Assembly (NCBI RefSeq): GCF_014280435.1
Contig: NZ_CP060388.1
Span: 682,001-746,000, forward strand
DNA from: Sphingobium sp. KCTC 72723
Lineage (GTDB): Bacteria; Pseudomonadota; Alphaproteobacteria; Sphingomonadales; Sphingomonadaceae
Length of the DNA stretch: 64,000 nucleotides
Direction of reading: 5' to 3'
Positions 1 through 9,870 of this stretch are shown piece by piece (position 1 is the first letter of the stretch; every line of letters begins with the position of its first letter). The notes beneath the pieces are model-generated. The model saw nothing but the letters and a program-made list of their open reading frames with translations. It ran no database searches and had not been told where the DNA came from. The position numbers and the translations under genes are program-made.

Positions 1-1
1 G

Positions 2-274
2 TGCCCGGCGCAGGCGATCACCATCGAGGCGCAGCCGCGCGAGGATGGCAGCCGCCGCACCACGCGCTACGACATCGACATGACCAAGTGCATCTATTGC
101 GGTTTCTGTCAGGAAGCCTGCCCGGTGGACGCCGTTGTGGAAGGGCCGAATTTCGAGTTCGCGACCGAAACCCGTGAGGAGCTGATCTATGACAAGGCCA
201 AGCTCCTTGAAAATGGCGACAAGTGGGAACGCGCGATTGCCGCGAACCTTGCCGCCGATGCGCCTTATCGGTAA
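2..274 (+). CDS. nuoI: NADH-quinone oxidoreductase subunit I, 3' end
   Basis: This is the C-terminal part of the complex I subunit that carries two 4Fe-4S clusters passing electrons towards the quinone site on the cytoplasmic side. The frame is open from base 2 and its start lies before the window. The remaining CPAQAI is the tail of the first cluster motif, and [12 protein letters not shown] is the complete second one. The end, with the segment [15 protein letters not shown], is typical of the family. It is followed after 141 bases by nuoJ, and that gap holds a palindromic repeat. Identification is firm; only the partial length is a limitation. Confidence 0.95.
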   Translation, partial: CPAQAITIEAQPREDGSRRTTRYDIDMTKCIYCGFCQEACPVDAVVEGPNFEFATETREELIYDKAKLLENGDKWERAIAANLAADAPYR

Positions 275-304
275 TGCGCGCGCATTCGACATCAAACCCG
301 GCTT

Positions 305-374
305 CGTTCGTTTCGAGCGCAGTCGAGAAACCGGAACCATGCGCAGCGTTTCTCGACTGCGCTCGAAACGAACG
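305..374. repeat. 27-bp perfect inverted repeat between nuoI and nuoJ
   Basis: Two 27-base arms (305-331 and 348-374) are exact reverse complements around a 16-base loop. The core of the arm is TTTCGAGCGCAGTCGAGAAA. Dispersed palindromes of this style are common between genes in sphingomonads (from memory). Transcribed, it would fold into a very stable hairpin inside the nuo operon, so it could protect or attenuate the mRNA. No run of T follows, so it is not an obvious intrinsic terminator. Confidence 0.85.
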
Positions 375-415
375 GGACAGGTTCGTGAGACACGCACAGA
401 GGTTGGTTTTCTGAG

Positions 416-1027
416 ATGATCCACGTCTTAGCCTTTTACCTGTTCGCCATATTGGTGGTGTGTAGCGGCGCGCTCACCATCTTGTCGCGCAATCCCGTTC
501 ATTCTGTGCTGTGGCTGATCCTCGCCTTCTTCAACGCGGCGGGCCTGATGGTCCTGCTTGGGGCAGAGTTTATCGCGATGCTGCTCGTCATCGTTTATGT
601 GGGGGCAGTCGCGGTGCTGTTCCTGTTCGTGGTCATGATGCTGGACATCGACTTTGCCGAATTGCGCGCCGGTTTCGTCAGCTATCTGCCGTTCGGGCTG
701 CTGATCGCGCTGGTGCTGCTGGCCGAAATCGTGCTGGGCATCGGTTTGTGGAGTGCAGGGCCGATCGAACTGGCGCAGCGCGCGGCACCGAACGCGCCCG
801 ATGTTTCCAACATCAAGGCGATCGGGACTTTGCTCTACACCCGCTACATATTCCTGTTCGAAGCGGCGGGCATTGTCCTGCTGGTTGCGATGATCGGGGC
901 GATCGTCCTGACCCACCGCACCCGTGGCGGCACCAAGGGACAGAATGTGGCGAAGCAGAATCGCCGCCGTCCGCAGGATGCCGTGCGCAATATCAATCAG
1001 CCCACAGGGCAGGGGGTGGAGCTGTGA
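416..1027 (+). CDS. nuoJ: NADH-quinone oxidoreductase subunit J
   Basis: Membrane-arm subunit of complex I, 203 aa, with about five hydrophobic helices. The conserved stretch [20 protein letters not shown] near residues 45-65 is the family hallmark (pi-bulge helix of TM3). The charged tail after residue 165 is cytoplasmic. Its stop overlaps the GTG start of nuoK by four bases, so the two are translationally coupled. The upstream gap contains a large palindrome but the gene itself looks intact. Confidence 0.95.
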   Translation: MIHVLAFYLFAILVVCSGALTILSRNPVHSVLWLILAFFNAAGLMVLLGAEFIAMLLVIVYVGAVAVLFLFVVMMLDIDFAELRAGFVSYLPFGLLIALVLLAEIVLGIGLWSAGPIELAQRAAPNAPDVSNIKAIGTLLYTRYIFLFEAAGIVLLVAMIGAIVLTHRTRGGTKGQNVAKQNRRRPQDAVRNINQPTGQGVEL

Positions 1028-1329
1028 TCGGCCTTCAACATTATATGGTGGTCAGCGCCATCCTGTTCGTGATGGGGGTGCTGGGCATCTTCATCAATCG
1101 CAAGAATGTGATCATCATCCTGATGGCGATCGAACTGATCCTGCTCAGTGTGAACATCAACCTTGTCGCCTTCAGCGCCTTTCTGGGCGATCTGGTGGGC
1201 CAGGTATTTTCGATGTTCGTGCTGACCGTCGCGGCGGGTGAGGCGGCCATCGGGCTTGCCATCCTCGTCATTTACTTCCGTGGTCGCGGCACCATCGCCG
1301 TCGACGATGTCAACCGGATGAAGGGCTGA
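1024..1329 (+). CDS. nuoK: NADH-quinone oxidoreductase subunit K
   Basis: Small membrane subunit of complex I, 101 aa, three transmembrane helices. The start is GTG at 1024, within the nuoJ stop (GTGA). This gives a protein of the usual length starting [15 protein letters not shown]. The glutamates used in proton translocation are present in [11 protein letters not shown] and [11 protein letters not shown]. It sits between nuoJ and nuoL in the standard order, with a 10-base gap to nuoL. Confidence 0.95.
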   Translation: MIGLQHYMVVSAILFVMGVLGIFINRKNVIIILMAIELILLSVNINLVAFSAFLGDLVGQVFSMFVLTVAAGEAAIGLAILVIYFRGRGTIAVDDVNRMKG

Positions 1330-1339
1330 GCCTGAACTC

Positions 1340-3397
1340 ATGATCCAGCTTATCGTTCTTCTTCCGCTGCTTACAGCCGCCATAGCTGGCCTTGGCAACA
1401 AGGCGCTGGGCAAGCTGCCGGCAAAGATCATCACCACTGGCGCGCTGTTCATTTCCTGCGCGCTGAGCTGGCCGATCTTCATCAGCTTTCTGACGGGCAG
1501 CGCGGAAGCGCATGTCACGCCGCTGTTCACCTGGATCCAGTCGGGCAGTTTCGACGCGCAATGGGCGCTGCGGGTGGACACGATGACGGCGGTCATGCTG
1601 GTGGTCATCACCAGCGTGTCGAGCCTGGTTCACCTCTATAGCTGGGGCTATATGGACGAGGAGCCGGATCAGCCGCGCTTCTTTGCCTATCTGTCGCTGT
1701 TTACTTTCGCGATGCTGATGCTCGTGACCGCGAACAATCTGCTCCAGATGTTCTTCGGTTGGGAAGGGGTGGGGCTGGCCTCTTACCTGCTCATCGGTTT
1801 CTGGTTCCGCAAACCCTCTGCCAATGCCGCTGCGATCAAGGCGTTCGTCATCAATCGCGTGGGCGACCTTGGCTTCATGATGGGGATTTTCGGCACCTAT
1901 CTGGTGTTCAACACCATCTCCATTCCCGAAATTCTTGAGGCCGCGCCGTCAATGGCCGGTTCCACCATCGGGTTCCTGGGCCATCGGTTCGACACGATGA
2001 CGGTGCTGTGCCTGCTGCTGTTTGTCGGCGCGATGGGCAAGTCGGCGCAGTTGGGCCTGCACACATGGTTGCCGGACGCGATGGAAGGACCGACGCCTGT
2101 GTCGGCGCTGATCCACGCGGCGACCATGGTGACGGCGGGCGTATTCATGGTGTGCCGTCTGTCGCCGATGTTTGAAACGTCGCAAACGGCGCTGACAGTC
2201 GTGACCTATGTCGGCGCGGCGACCTGTCTGTTCGCGGCGACCGTTGGCACGGTGCAGACCGACATCAAGCGGGTTATTGCCTATTCGACCTGTTCGCAGC
2301 TGGGCTATATGTTCTTTGCAGCGGGCGTCGGCGCCTATGGCGCGGCGATGTTCCACCTGTTCACCCACGCTTTCTTCAAGGCGCTGCTGTTCCTGGGGGC
2401 CGGTTCGGTCATCCATGCGATGCACCATGAACAGGATATGCGTTACTATGGCGGGTTGCGTAAGAGCATCCCCATCACCTTCTGGACGATGACGCTTGGC
2501 ACGCTGGCGATTACGGGCGTTGGCCTGCCGCTGGCGGGGATCGGTTTTGCCGGTTTCTATTCCAAGGACGGTATCCTGGAGGCGGCCTATGCCGCTGGCG
2601 GGGCCGGGACCGGGGCGTTCATCGTCGGCGTGTTCGCGGCGTTGCTGACCAGCTTCTATAGCTGGCGTCTGGTGTTCCTGACCTTCTTCGGCAAGCCGCG
2701 CTGGACCCAGTCGGAGCATATTCAGCACGCGATCCATGATGCCCATGGGCATGACGATCACGCGGCCCCTGCGCACGCTCATGACGCGCATGGCCATGAC
2801 GATCATCACGCGCACGACAGCGCCGACGGCACGGGTGGCTATCATCCGCATGAAAGCCCATGGGTAATGCTGGTGCCGCTGGTGGTGCTGAGCCTGGGCG
2901 CGGTGTTTGCCGGCTTCCTGTTCCATGACCAGTTCATTGGGCCAGAGGGCGGGATCGCGTTCTGGAAGGGTGCCTTGTCGTTTGACAGCCATCTGATGCA
3001 CGCCGCGCATGAAGTGCCGACATGGGTCAAGTTCGCGCCGTTCACGGTGATGCTGACCGGGCTGCTGATCGCTTATCTGAGCTACATCAAGAACACCGAC
3101 TGGCCGCAACGTTTCGTTGCTACATTCGGCGCGCTCTACACCTTCCTGCTCAACAAATGGTTTTTCGACGAATTGTACAATGTGCTGTTCGTCAAGCCAG
3201 CCTTCGCGATCGGCCGCTTCTTCTGGAAGTTCGGGGACGTGGGGCTGATCGACCGGTTCGGACCCAATGGTCTGGCTGCGCTGGTCGTGCAGGGCAATAA
3301 AGTGACCCGTCGGCTCCAGTCCGGCTACCTCTACACCTACGCGCTGGTGATGCTGATTGGCCTCGCCGCTGCCGCAACCTGGGCGATGACACGATAA
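1340..3397 (+). CDS. nuoL: NADH-quinone oxidoreductase subunit L
   Basis: Proton-pumping antiporter-like subunit at the distal end of the membrane arm, 685 aa. Many hydrophobic helices are visible. The conserved antiporter segments include [16 protein letters not shown] and [25 protein letters not shown]. About residues 456-505 form a hydrophilic loop with about 15 histidines (repeats of HDAHGHDDH), which is an expansion of an otherwise variable loop. The C-terminal lateral amphipathic helix region follows. Its stop and the nuoM start share one base (TAATG). Confidence 0.95.
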   Translation: MIQLIVLLPLLTAAIAGLGNKALGKLPAKIITTGALFISCALSWPIFISFLTGSAEAHVTPLFTWIQSGSFDAQWALRVDTMTAVMLVVITSVSSLVHLYSWGYMDEEPDQPRFFAYLSLFTFAMLMLVTANNLLQMFFGWEGVGLASYLLIGFWFRKPSANAAAIKAFVINRVGDLGFMMGIFGTYLVFNTISIPEILEAAPSMAGSTIGFLGHRFDTMTVLCLLLFVGAMGKSAQLGLHTWLPDAMEGPTPVSALIHAATMVTAGVFMVCRLSPMFETSQTALTVVTYVGAATCLFAATVGTVQTDIKRVIAYSTCSQLGYMFFAAGVGAYGAAMFHLFTHAFFKALLFLGAGSVIHAMHHEQDMRYYGGLRKSIPITFWTMTLGTLAITGVGLPLAGIGFAGFYSKDGILEAAYAAGGAGTGAFIVGVFAALLTSFYSWRLVFLTFFGKPRWTQSEHIQHAIHDAHGHDDHAAPAHAHDAHGHDDHHAHDSADGTGGYHPHESPWVMLVPLVVLSLGAVFAGFLFHDQFIGPEGGIAFWKGALSFDSHLMHAAHEVPTWVKFAPFTVMLTGLLIAYLSYIKNTDWPQRFVATFGALYTFLLNKWFFDELYNVLFVKPAFAIGRFFWKFGDVGLIDRFGPNGLAALVVQGNKVTRRLQSGYLYTYALVMLIGLAAAATWAMTR

Positions 3398-4962
3398 TGG
3401 ACGGCTTCCCCATCCTTTCCCTGATGATGGCAGTGCCGATGGCGGGTGCCATCGCCTGTCTGTTTGCGGGCGCCAACAATGCGCGCTGGATCGCGCTGAT
3501 CGCCACGCTGGTCGATTTTGTCCTGGGCATCGCCTTGTGGATGAATTTCGACCAGTCGGGCAGCGGCGCGCAGTGGCAGTTTCAGGAATATGCGCCAGTG
3601 TTCGGGCGCTTCGCCTGGGCGCTGGGCATCGATGGCATCGCGCTGATGCTGATCGCGCTGACCGTGTTCCTGATGCCGATCTGCATCGGCGCAAGCTGGA
3701 ACGCGATCGAAAAGCGGGTCGGCGAATATATGGCGGCCTTCCTGTTCATGGAAGTGCTGATGATCGGCGTCTTTACCGCGCAGGATCTCTATCTTTTCTA
3801 CATCATGTTCGAAGCCGGCCTGATTCCGATGTATCTGATCATCGGCATCTGGGGCGGCGCGGACCGGATCTACGCCAGCTATAAATTCTTCCTCTACACA
3901 TTGTTCGGATCGGTGTTGATGCTGATCGCGATGATGTGGATGGTGCATGAAGCCGGCACGACCGATATTCCCACGCTGATGGCCTATAATTTTCCGGTCC
4001 ATGCGCAAACCTGGCTGTTCCTGGCCTTCTTCGCCAGCTTTGCGGTGAAGATGCCGATGTGGCCGGTCCACACCTGGTTGCCCGACGCGCATGTTCAGGC
4101 ACCGACGGCGGGTTCGGTCATCCTTGCGGGCGTGCTGCTGAAAATGGGTGGCTATGGCTTCATCCGTTTCTCGCTGCCGATGTTCCCCGAAGCCTCAGCG
4201 CAGCTTGCGCCGCTGGTCTGGGGGCTGTCGATGGTCGCGGTGGTCTATACCTCGCTGGTCGCGCTGGTGCAGTCGGACATGAAGAAGCTGATCGCTTATT
4301 CGTCGGTCGCGCATATGGCGATCGTGACGATCGGCCTGTTCGCCTTCAACCAGGCGGGCATCGAAGGCGCGATGATGGTCATGCTGGGCCACGGCCTGGT
4401 CGCAGGCGCTTTGTTCCTGTGCGTGGGCGTGGTGTATGACCGGCTGCACACGCGCGAAATTGCGCGCTATGGTGGCCTGTCCATCAACATGCCCAAATAT
4501 GCGGTGCTGTTCCTGTTCTTCACCATGGCGGCGGTCGGCTTGCCCGGCACGTCCAACTTCGTGGGTGAATTTCTGGCGCTGATGGGCGTGTATCAGGCGT
4601 CTAGCTGGGTCGCTTTGGTCTGCACCACCGGGATCATCCTGGGCGCGGCCTATATGCTCTACCTCTATCGCCGCATTTGCTACGGCCCGCAGGTCCATGC
4701 CGATGCCGCCGCGATGCCGGACCTGTCGTTGCGCGAATTCTGGCTGATGGCGCCGATTGCTGCTGTCGTGCTGTGGATGGGCGTTTATCCCGAAAGTTTC
4801 CTGGCACCGATGCGGTCCGACATTCGTGCGCTTGAAGCGCGCCTCGCGCCTGCCGCTCCGGCGGGGGATTCCAAGATCAAGATGGGTGCGCCCAAGCCTG
4901 CGGGTGAAGCGCATGAAGAAGCCCATCACGAAGAAGTTGCCGCGCACGGGGAGGCGCACTGA
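3397..4962 (+). CDS. nuoM: NADH-quinone oxidoreductase subunit M
   Basis: Second antiporter-like proton-pumping subunit of complex I, 521 aa. The family segments [21 protein letters not shown] and [23 protein letters not shown] are present. A charged tail from about residue 495 is rich in His, Glu and Ala ([19 protein letters not shown]) and is not needed for the fold. It overlaps nuoL by one base and nuoN by one base, so expression is tightly coupled. Confidence 0.95.
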   Translation: MDGFPILSLMMAVPMAGAIACLFAGANNARWIALIATLVDFVLGIALWMNFDQSGSGAQWQFQEYAPVFGRFAWALGIDGIALMLIALTVFLMPICIGASWNAIEKRVGEYMAAFLFMEVLMIGVFTAQDLYLFYIMFEAGLIPMYLIIGIWGGADRIYASYKFFLYTLFGSVLMLIAMMWMVHEAGTTDIPTLMAYNFPVHAQTWLFLAFFASFAVKMPMWPVHTWLPDAHVQAPTAGSVILAGVLLKMGGYGFIRFSLPMFPEASAQLAPLVWGLSMVAVVYTSLVALVQSDMKKLIAYSSVAHMAIVTIGLFAFNQAGIEGAMMVMLGHGLVAGALFLCVGVVYDRLHTREIARYGGLSINMPKYAVLFLFFTMAAVGLPGTSNFVGEFLALMGVYQASSWVALVCTTGIILGAAYMLYLYRRICYGPQVHADAAAMPDLSLREFWLMAPIAAVVLWMGVYPESFLAPMRSDIRALEARLAPAAPAGDSKIKMGAPKPAGEAHEEAHHEEVAAHGEAH

Positions 4963-6398
4963 TGATCGACTCCGCTTCCCTTCTGGCAGTATTGCCCGAA
5001 CTCATCCTGACGGCAGGCGGCCTTGCGCTGATGCTGGTCGCGGCCTTTGGCGGCGATGGCTCGGCGCGCGTCGTCAACTGGCTGTCGGTGCTGACGCTGG
5101 CGGTGGCGGGCATTGCCCTGTCCTGCTCGCTGGCCCATGGTCCCGATGCGTTTGACGGGCTGGTCCGCGCCGATGCTTTCTCGGTCTTTGCCAAGGCGCT
5201 GATCTATACGGCGGCGGCGGCGGCGATTTTGCTGGCCCCGCGCTTCTTTTCGACCGATGGCGCGCCGCGTCCCGAATATCCGGTTCTGATCTTGTTCGCG
5301 GCAATCGGCATGGGCATGATGGTTTCGGCGGGCGACATGCTGACGCTCTATATCGGGCTGGAAATGAACAGCCTGGCCTCCTACGTCCTGGCCAGCTTCA
5401 TGCGGCAGGATGAGCGCTCGTCCGAAGCGGGCCTGAAATATTTCGTGCTGGGTTCGCTGGCCAGCGGCATCCTGCTCTACGGCATTTCGCTGCTCTATGG
5501 CTTTACCGGCAGCACGGCGTTCGATGGCATTGCCGTTGCGCTGGGCGATGGCGTGGGCAAGGGCGAATTGTTCGGTCTGGTGTTCGTGCTGGCAGGGCTG
5601 GCGTTCAAGATCAGCGCCGTGCCGTTCCATATGTGGACGCCCGACGTATATGAAGGCGCGCCGACGCCCGTCACGACCTTCTTCGCCAGCGCGCCCAAGG
5701 TGGCGGCCATCGGCCTGACCGTGCGCGTTGCCATCGAGGCGCTGGGTCCGGCGGGTCTGGACTGGCAGCAGATCGTGATCTTCGTCGCGCTCGCGTCCAT
5801 CCTGTTCGGTGCGGTCGCGGCGATCGGCCAGACCAACATCAAGCGGCTGATGGCCTATTCGTCGATCAACAATGTCGGCTTTGCGCTGATCGGCCTTGCC
5901 GCTGGGACGCCTGCCGGGGCGGCAGCGACGATGAGCTATATGGCGATCTATGTCGTCATGACCATCGGCGCGTTCGCCTGCATCCTCCAGATGCGCGACG
6001 TGGACGGCAAGCCGATCGAAACGATCGCCAGCCTGGCGGGCCTGTCGCAGTCGCGTAAGGGACTGGCGGCGGCACTGGCCATCTTCATGTTCTCGATGGC
6101 TGGTATTCCGCCGCTGTTCGGTTTCTGGGCGAAGTTCCTGGTGTTCGATGCGGCGGTGGCTTCGGGGCTGACCGCGCTGGCAGCGTTCGGCATCGCGGCT
6201 TCGGTGATCGGCGCTTTCTATTATCTCAAGGTCATCAAGACGATCTATTTCGACGAGCCGGTCGTCGCCTATGAAGCGAAGGGTGGCGCGGTCGAGAATG
6301 TCGTGCTGACGGCCTGCGCCGTCGTCATCGTGCTGGGCTATCTGCTCAACCCTGTGCTGGATCAGGCGAGCGCTGCGGCTGCGGCGTCGCTGTTCTGA
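4962..6398 (+). CDS. nuoN: NADH-quinone oxidoreductase subunit N
   Basis: Third antiporter-like membrane subunit, 478 aa, last nuo gene of the operon. Diagnostic parts are YIGLEMNSLASYVLASF, AVPFHMWTPDVYEGAPTPVT and the lysine-bearing segment NIKRLMAYSSINNVGFALIG. The start overlaps the nuoM stop (TGATG). The next gene, birA, begins within its last bases, so housekeeping genes unrelated to respiration are carried on the same transcript. Confidence 0.95.
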   Translation: MIDSASLLAVLPELILTAGGLALMLVAAFGGDGSARVVNWLSVLTLAVAGIALSCSLAHGPDAFDGLVRADAFSVFAKALIYTAAAAAILLAPRFFSTDGAPRPEYPVLILFAAIGMGMMVSAGDMLTLYIGLEMNSLASYVLASFMRQDERSSEAGLKYFVLGSLASGILLYGISLLYGFTGSTAFDGIAVALGDGVGKGELFGLVFVLAGLAFKISAVPFHMWTPDVYEGAPTPVTTFFASAPKVAAIGLTVRVAIEALGPAGLDWQQIVIFVALASILFGAVAAIGQTNIKRLMAYSSINNVGFALIGLAAGTPAGAAATMSYMAIYVVMTIGAFACILQMRDVDGKPIETIASLAGLSQSRKGLAAALAIFMFSMAGIPPLFGFWAKFLVFDAAVASGLTALAAFGIAASVIGAFYYLKVIKTIYFDEPVVAYEAKGGAVENVVLTACAVVIVLGYLLNPVLDQASAAAAASLF

Positions 6399-7102
6399 CC
6401 GAGATACGCTTCGTTGCGGAAACCGGATCGACCAATGCCGACATGCTGGCACTGGTCGATCAGGGGGTAGCGGAAGGCGCATGGTTGCGGGCAGGGCGGC
6501 AGACCGGGGGCAGGGGCCGGATGGGCCGTGCCTGGGAAAGCCCGGAAGGCAATCTCTATTGCTCCACACTGGTGCGATTGCGGCCTGCCGATCCGCTGGC
6601 GCATACGCTGGCGCTGGTCGCGGCCAATGCCGTCTATGCACTGGTCGCGCCGCTATGTAGCGGGCAGGCACGGATCAAATGGCCCAACGACATATTGGTC
6701 GATGGCGCGAAAATCGCGGGCATATTGCTCGAACGGGCGGGCGACGCGATCGTCATCGGTATCGGCATCAATGTGACGGGGCATCCGGTGGGGCTAGATC
6801 GTCCCGTGACGAGCCTAATAGCGCAGGGTGCGGCGGGCGCGGACGCACAGGCACTGCTTGAGCGACTGGCGACGTTGTTCGCGCATTGGTTTGCGATCTG
6901 GCGGGCGCAGGGGCTGGACCCGGTGCGCACGCACTGGCTGCTCAACGCCCATCCCACCGGCACGCCGATGCGCGTCGTCCAGCCTGACGGTAGCACGGTA
7001 GAAGGCGCATTCGATACGATCGACCGACAGGGCATGTTGATCCTGCGCTTGGCGAATGGGGATAGTCGTGCCATTCACGCGGGCGACATCCTGCTTATCT
7101 AA
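6395..7102 (+). CDS. birA: Biotin--[acetyl-CoA-carboxylase] ligase
   Basis: Attaches biotin to the carboxyl-carrier protein of acetyl-CoA carboxylase. The protein has the ligase domain only, without the N-terminal helix-turn-helix of E. coli BirA, so it should not act as a repressor. Motifs are GSTNAD near residue 11, GRGRMGR near 39 and KWPNDI near 90. The first ATG (6443) would remove the essential GSTN motif. The frame upstream is open and contains no ATG, GTG or TTG; CTG at 6395, overlapping the nuoN stop (CTGA), is the only sensible start and yields [16 protein letters not shown]. 235 aa. The function is certain; the start codon is inferred. Confidence 0.88.
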   Translation: MTEIRFVAETGSTNADMLALVDQGVAEGAWLRAGRQTGGRGRMGRAWESPEGNLYCSTLVRLRPADPLAHTLALVAANAVYALVAPLCSGQARIKWPNDILVDGAKIAGILLERAGDAIVIGIGINVTGHPVGLDRPVTSLIAQGAAGADAQALLERLATLFAHWFAIWRAQGLDPVRTHWLLNAHPTGTPMRVVQPDGSTVEGAFDTIDRQGMLILRLANGDSRAIHAGDILLI

Positions 7103-7121
7103 CCTTTCGAGGGATCGGCCA

Positions 7122-7904
7122 ATGCTTCTCGCGATCGACGCGGGCAATACCAATGTGGTTTTCGCGCTGCTCGACGGCCGGGACATCCGTGCGCGCTGGC
7201 GCATCGCGACCGATCCGCGCCGCACGGCGGACGAATATGCCGTCTGGCTGAACCAGTTGCTGATGCTGGAAGGCTTTAAGCTCGCCGATGTCGACGCAGT
7301 CATCATCGCGACGGTGGTGCCGCGCGCGCTGCATAATTTGCAGGTGCTGGCGGAAAAATATTTCAAGACGAGCGCGCTGGTCGCCGGGCAGGCGCCAGTC
7401 GAATGGGGCATCGAACTGGACGTGGCGGAGCCGGGGTCGGTCGGGGCCGACCGGGTTGTAAATGTCATCGCTGCGCACCATCTTTATGCAGGCGACCTGA
7501 TCGTCATCGATTTTGGCACCGCGACGACATTTGACGTGGTCGATTATAGCGGCGCTTATAAGGGCGGCATAATCGCGCCGGGGATCAACCTTTCGCTCGA
7601 TGCGCTGGTCGCGGCGGCGGCAAAGCTGCCCAAGATCGCCATCGCCCCGCCAGAAAATCGGTCCGTTATTGGCCGCACCACCGAAGCACAGATGCACATC
7701 GGCGTCTTTTGGGGCTATGTAGCGATGATGGAAGGGCTGGTCGCCCGTATGCGCGCGCAGATCGGTCGACCGACCAGAGTGATTTCAACGGGGGGCTTAG
7801 CCGTCATCTTCAACGACAACAGCGATATTTTCGATGCGATCGCGCCGGACCTGACGGTTCAGGGCCTCGCGCTGATGCACGAACGGAGTTTTAGAACAGA
7901 ATGA
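7122..7904 (+). CDS. coaX: Type III pantothenate kinase
   Basis: Phosphorylates pantothenate, the first step of coenzyme A synthesis. 260 aa from ATG 7122, preceded by GAGGGATC. Acidic-kinase motifs are DAGNTN at residues 6-11, GADR near 108 and [11 protein letters not shown] near 125. A longer frame starting at 7056 overlaps birA and would add non-family residues, so it was not used. The gene overlaps the RNase J start by four bases. Confidence 0.93.
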   Translation: MLLAIDAGNTNVVFALLDGRDIRARWRIATDPRRTADEYAVWLNQLLMLEGFKLADVDAVIIATVVPRALHNLQVLAEKYFKTSALVAGQAPVEWGIELDVAEPGSVGADRVVNVIAAHHLYAGDLIVIDFGTATTFDVVDYSGAYKGGIIAPGINLSLDALVAAAAKLPKIAIAPPENRSVIGRTTEAQMHIGVFWGYVAMMEGLVARMRAQIGRPTRVISTGGLAVIFNDNSDIFDAIAPDLTVQGLALMHERSFRTE

Positions 7905-9538
7905 CACCCAAAGATGAGCTGCTCTTTCTGGCCCTTGGCGGGTCGGGCGAGATTGGCATGAATGTGAACCTGTACGGTTGCCAGGGTAAATGGGTCATGG
8001 TCGATCTCGGCATGACCTTTGGCGATCCCAGCTATCCGGGCATCGAACTGGTGCTGCCGGACCTGAGCTTTATCGAGGAACGGCGTGACGACCTGCTCGG
8101 CATCGTGCTGACGCATGGGCATGAAGATCATATCGGCGCGATTCCCTATCTGGCCGCCGACCTTGGCGTGCCGCTTTATGCCACGCCGTTCACGGCGGGC
8201 CTGATCCGGTTGAAGCTGGAGGAAGAAGGCCTGTCGAAGGACGTGAAATTGCACGTCATTCCCAATGAAGGCAGCTTCAACCTCGGCCCGTTCGGTTTCC
8301 GCTATGTGCCGCTGGCCCATTCGATCCCCGAAGGCAATGCGGTGCTGATCGACACGCCCTATGGCCGGATTTTCCACACCGGCGACTGGAAGCTGGACGA
8401 CAAGCCGCTGCTGGGCCAGCCATCGACCCCGGCGGAACTGACTGCGATCGGCGATGAGGGCATTTTGGCGCTGGTGTGCGACAGCACCAATGTGTTCAAC
8501 GACAAGGCCAGCGGTTCCGAAGGCGATGTGCGCGAAGGGTTGATGCAGACCGTGGCGAGCGCCAAGGGCCGGGTGCTGGTCACCACCTTTGCTTCCAACG
8601 CGGCGCGGGTGCAGACGCTGGGCGAAGTGGCCGCTGCTTGTGGGCGCAAGGTATGCGTGGCCGGGCGTTCGCTCGACCGGATCATTTCGACCGCCAAGGC
8701 GGCAGGCTATCTCAAGGATTTCCCGCCCACGGTCGATTGGGACGATGTCATGTCGCTGCCCCGTGACGAAGTGATGATCATCGCCACCGGCGGGCAGGGC
8801 GAAGCGCGCGCGGCGCTGGCCCGCATCGCGTTCGACAGCCATCCGATCAAGCTGAGCGAAGGCGACATGGTCGTATTTTCGTCCAAGCAGATTCCGGGCA
8901 ATGAAATGGCGATCGGCCGTATTCAAAATGCGCTGGCGATGAAGAATATCCTGATGGTCACGGATCGTCAGGCCGAAGTCCATGTGTCGGGCCACCCCGG
9001 TCGCCCCGAATTGGAAGCCATGTATGGCTGGATCCGCCCGCAAATCCTGCTGCCCGTCCATGGCGAGCGGCGGCATATGGCGGAACAGGCGCGGTTGGGC
9101 ATTGCCAGCGGCGTGCCGCACGCCGTGGTCCAGTCCAATGGCGACCTGTTGCGACTGGCGCCGGGCGCACCCCGGATGCTGGGCAAGCAGGATGTCGGCC
9201 GTCTGGTGCTGGACGGCGACGTCATCCTGCCCGCTGATGGTGCGACCATCAACGAACGGCGCAAGCTGGGCCTGCATGGCCAGATCAGCATTGCCGTGGC
9301 GATCGACCGCAAGGGCAAGCTGGTCGGCAGCCCCGTGTTGCGCACGCAGGGGGTGCCGGTCGAGGAGGACAAGGAGGCATTCCTGACCGAAGCGGCGCAG
9401 GAAGCGGCAGCCGTGGTTCCCAAGGGCAATCAGGAGGAGGACGCCGTGCGCGAACGCATCCGCCTGGCCGTGCGGCGCACCGCGACACGCTGGACCGGCA
9501 AGAAGCCGGTAGTGGACGTGTTGCTCATTCGGGCGTAG
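7901..9538 (+). CDS. rnj: Ribonuclease J
   Basis: Metallo-beta-lactamase/beta-CASP RNase with 5'-3' exonuclease and endonuclease activity on mRNA and rRNA precursors. 545 aa. The zinc motif [13 protein letters not shown] is near residue 70, the loop ending in HTGDWKLD near 167, and the beta-CASP region with SGHPGRPEL and LPVHGERRH around 365-385. The C-terminal domain is family-like. It overlaps coaX (ATGA), giving a birA-coaX-rnj run that is common in sphingomonads (recalled, not checked). Confidence 0.94.
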   Translation: MTPKDELLFLALGGSGEIGMNVNLYGCQGKWVMVDLGMTFGDPSYPGIELVLPDLSFIEERRDDLLGIVLTHGHEDHIGAIPYLAADLGVPLYATPFTAGLIRLKLEEEGLSKDVKLHVIPNEGSFNLGPFGFRYVPLAHSIPEGNAVLIDTPYGRIFHTGDWKLDDKPLLGQPSTPAELTAIGDEGILALVCDSTNVFNDKASGSEGDVREGLMQTVASAKGRVLVTTFASNAARVQTLGEVAAACGRKVCVAGRSLDRIISTAKAAGYLKDFPPTVDWDDVMSLPRDEVMIIATGGQGEARAALARIAFDSHPIKLSEGDMVVFSSKQIPGNEMAIGRIQNALAMKNILMVTDRQAEVHVSGHPGRPELEAMYGWIRPQILLPVHGERRHMAEQARLGIASGVPHAVVQSNGDLLRLAPGAPRMLGKQDVGRLVLDGDVILPADGATINERRKLGLHGQISIAVAIDRKGKLVGSPVLRTQGVPVEEDKEAFLTEAAQEAAAVVPKGNQEEDAVRERIRLAVRRTATRWTGKKPVVDVLLIRA

Positions 9539-9547
9539 TCCGGGGTC

Positions 9548-9817
9548 ATGAACACCTACGCCATATTTGCCATCTACCTGCTGTTCTGGGTGATCAGCGC
9601 CTTCATCATGCTGCCCTTGGGCATCCGCACGCCGGATGAAACGGGGGAAATCATGGTGAAGGGGCAGGCGGACAGCGCGCCGAGCAATTTCCGGCCGGGT
9701 GTCGTCGCGTTGCGCGCGACGATTCTCGCGACACTGTTGTTCGGCCTCTATTATGCCAATTATGTGCAGGGTTGGGTCACGGTGGATATGCTGCCGGGCT
9801 ATGGCGGATCGCGCTGA
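9548..9817 (+). CDS. DUF1467 family small membrane protein
   Basis: 89-aa protein with two hydrophobic helices (residues 4-24 and 55-75) and a conserved LPLGIRTPDE motif between them. This pattern is the DUF1467 family of alphaproteobacteria. The function is not known. It lies 9 bases after RNase J and is probably the last gene of the nuo-birA-coaX-rnj transcript; a hairpin follows in the gap to the convergent kinase gene. Confidence 0.85.
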   Translation: MNTYAIFAIYLLFWVISAFIMLPLGIRTPDETGEIMVKGQADSAPSNFRPGVVALRATILATLLFGLYYANYVQGWVTVDMLPGYGGSR

Positions 9818-9832
9818 ATTTTTCGGCTTTGC

Positions 9833-9868
9833 GTCGCCTGCCGCATCATGGGTGATGGGGCAGGCGAC
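9833..9868. terminator. Hairpin between convergent genes, possible terminator
   Basis: A 10-bp perfect stem (GTCGCCTGCC with GGCAGGCGAC) around a 16-base loop separates the convergent DUF1467 and kinase genes. There is no strong T run on the plus side. On the minus strand the stem is followed after a short stretch by AAAAATTC rather than a T tract. Termination is therefore possible but weakly supported. Confidence 0.35.
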
Positions 9869-9870
9869 GT

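Noticed and set aside
1949..3694. 581-codon minus-strand frame across nuoL/nuoM
   Set aside because: Shadow of two well-supported nuo genes.
4926..6671. 581-codon minus-strand frame across nuoN and birA
   Set aside because: Shadow frame; no motif and spans the junction of two real genes.
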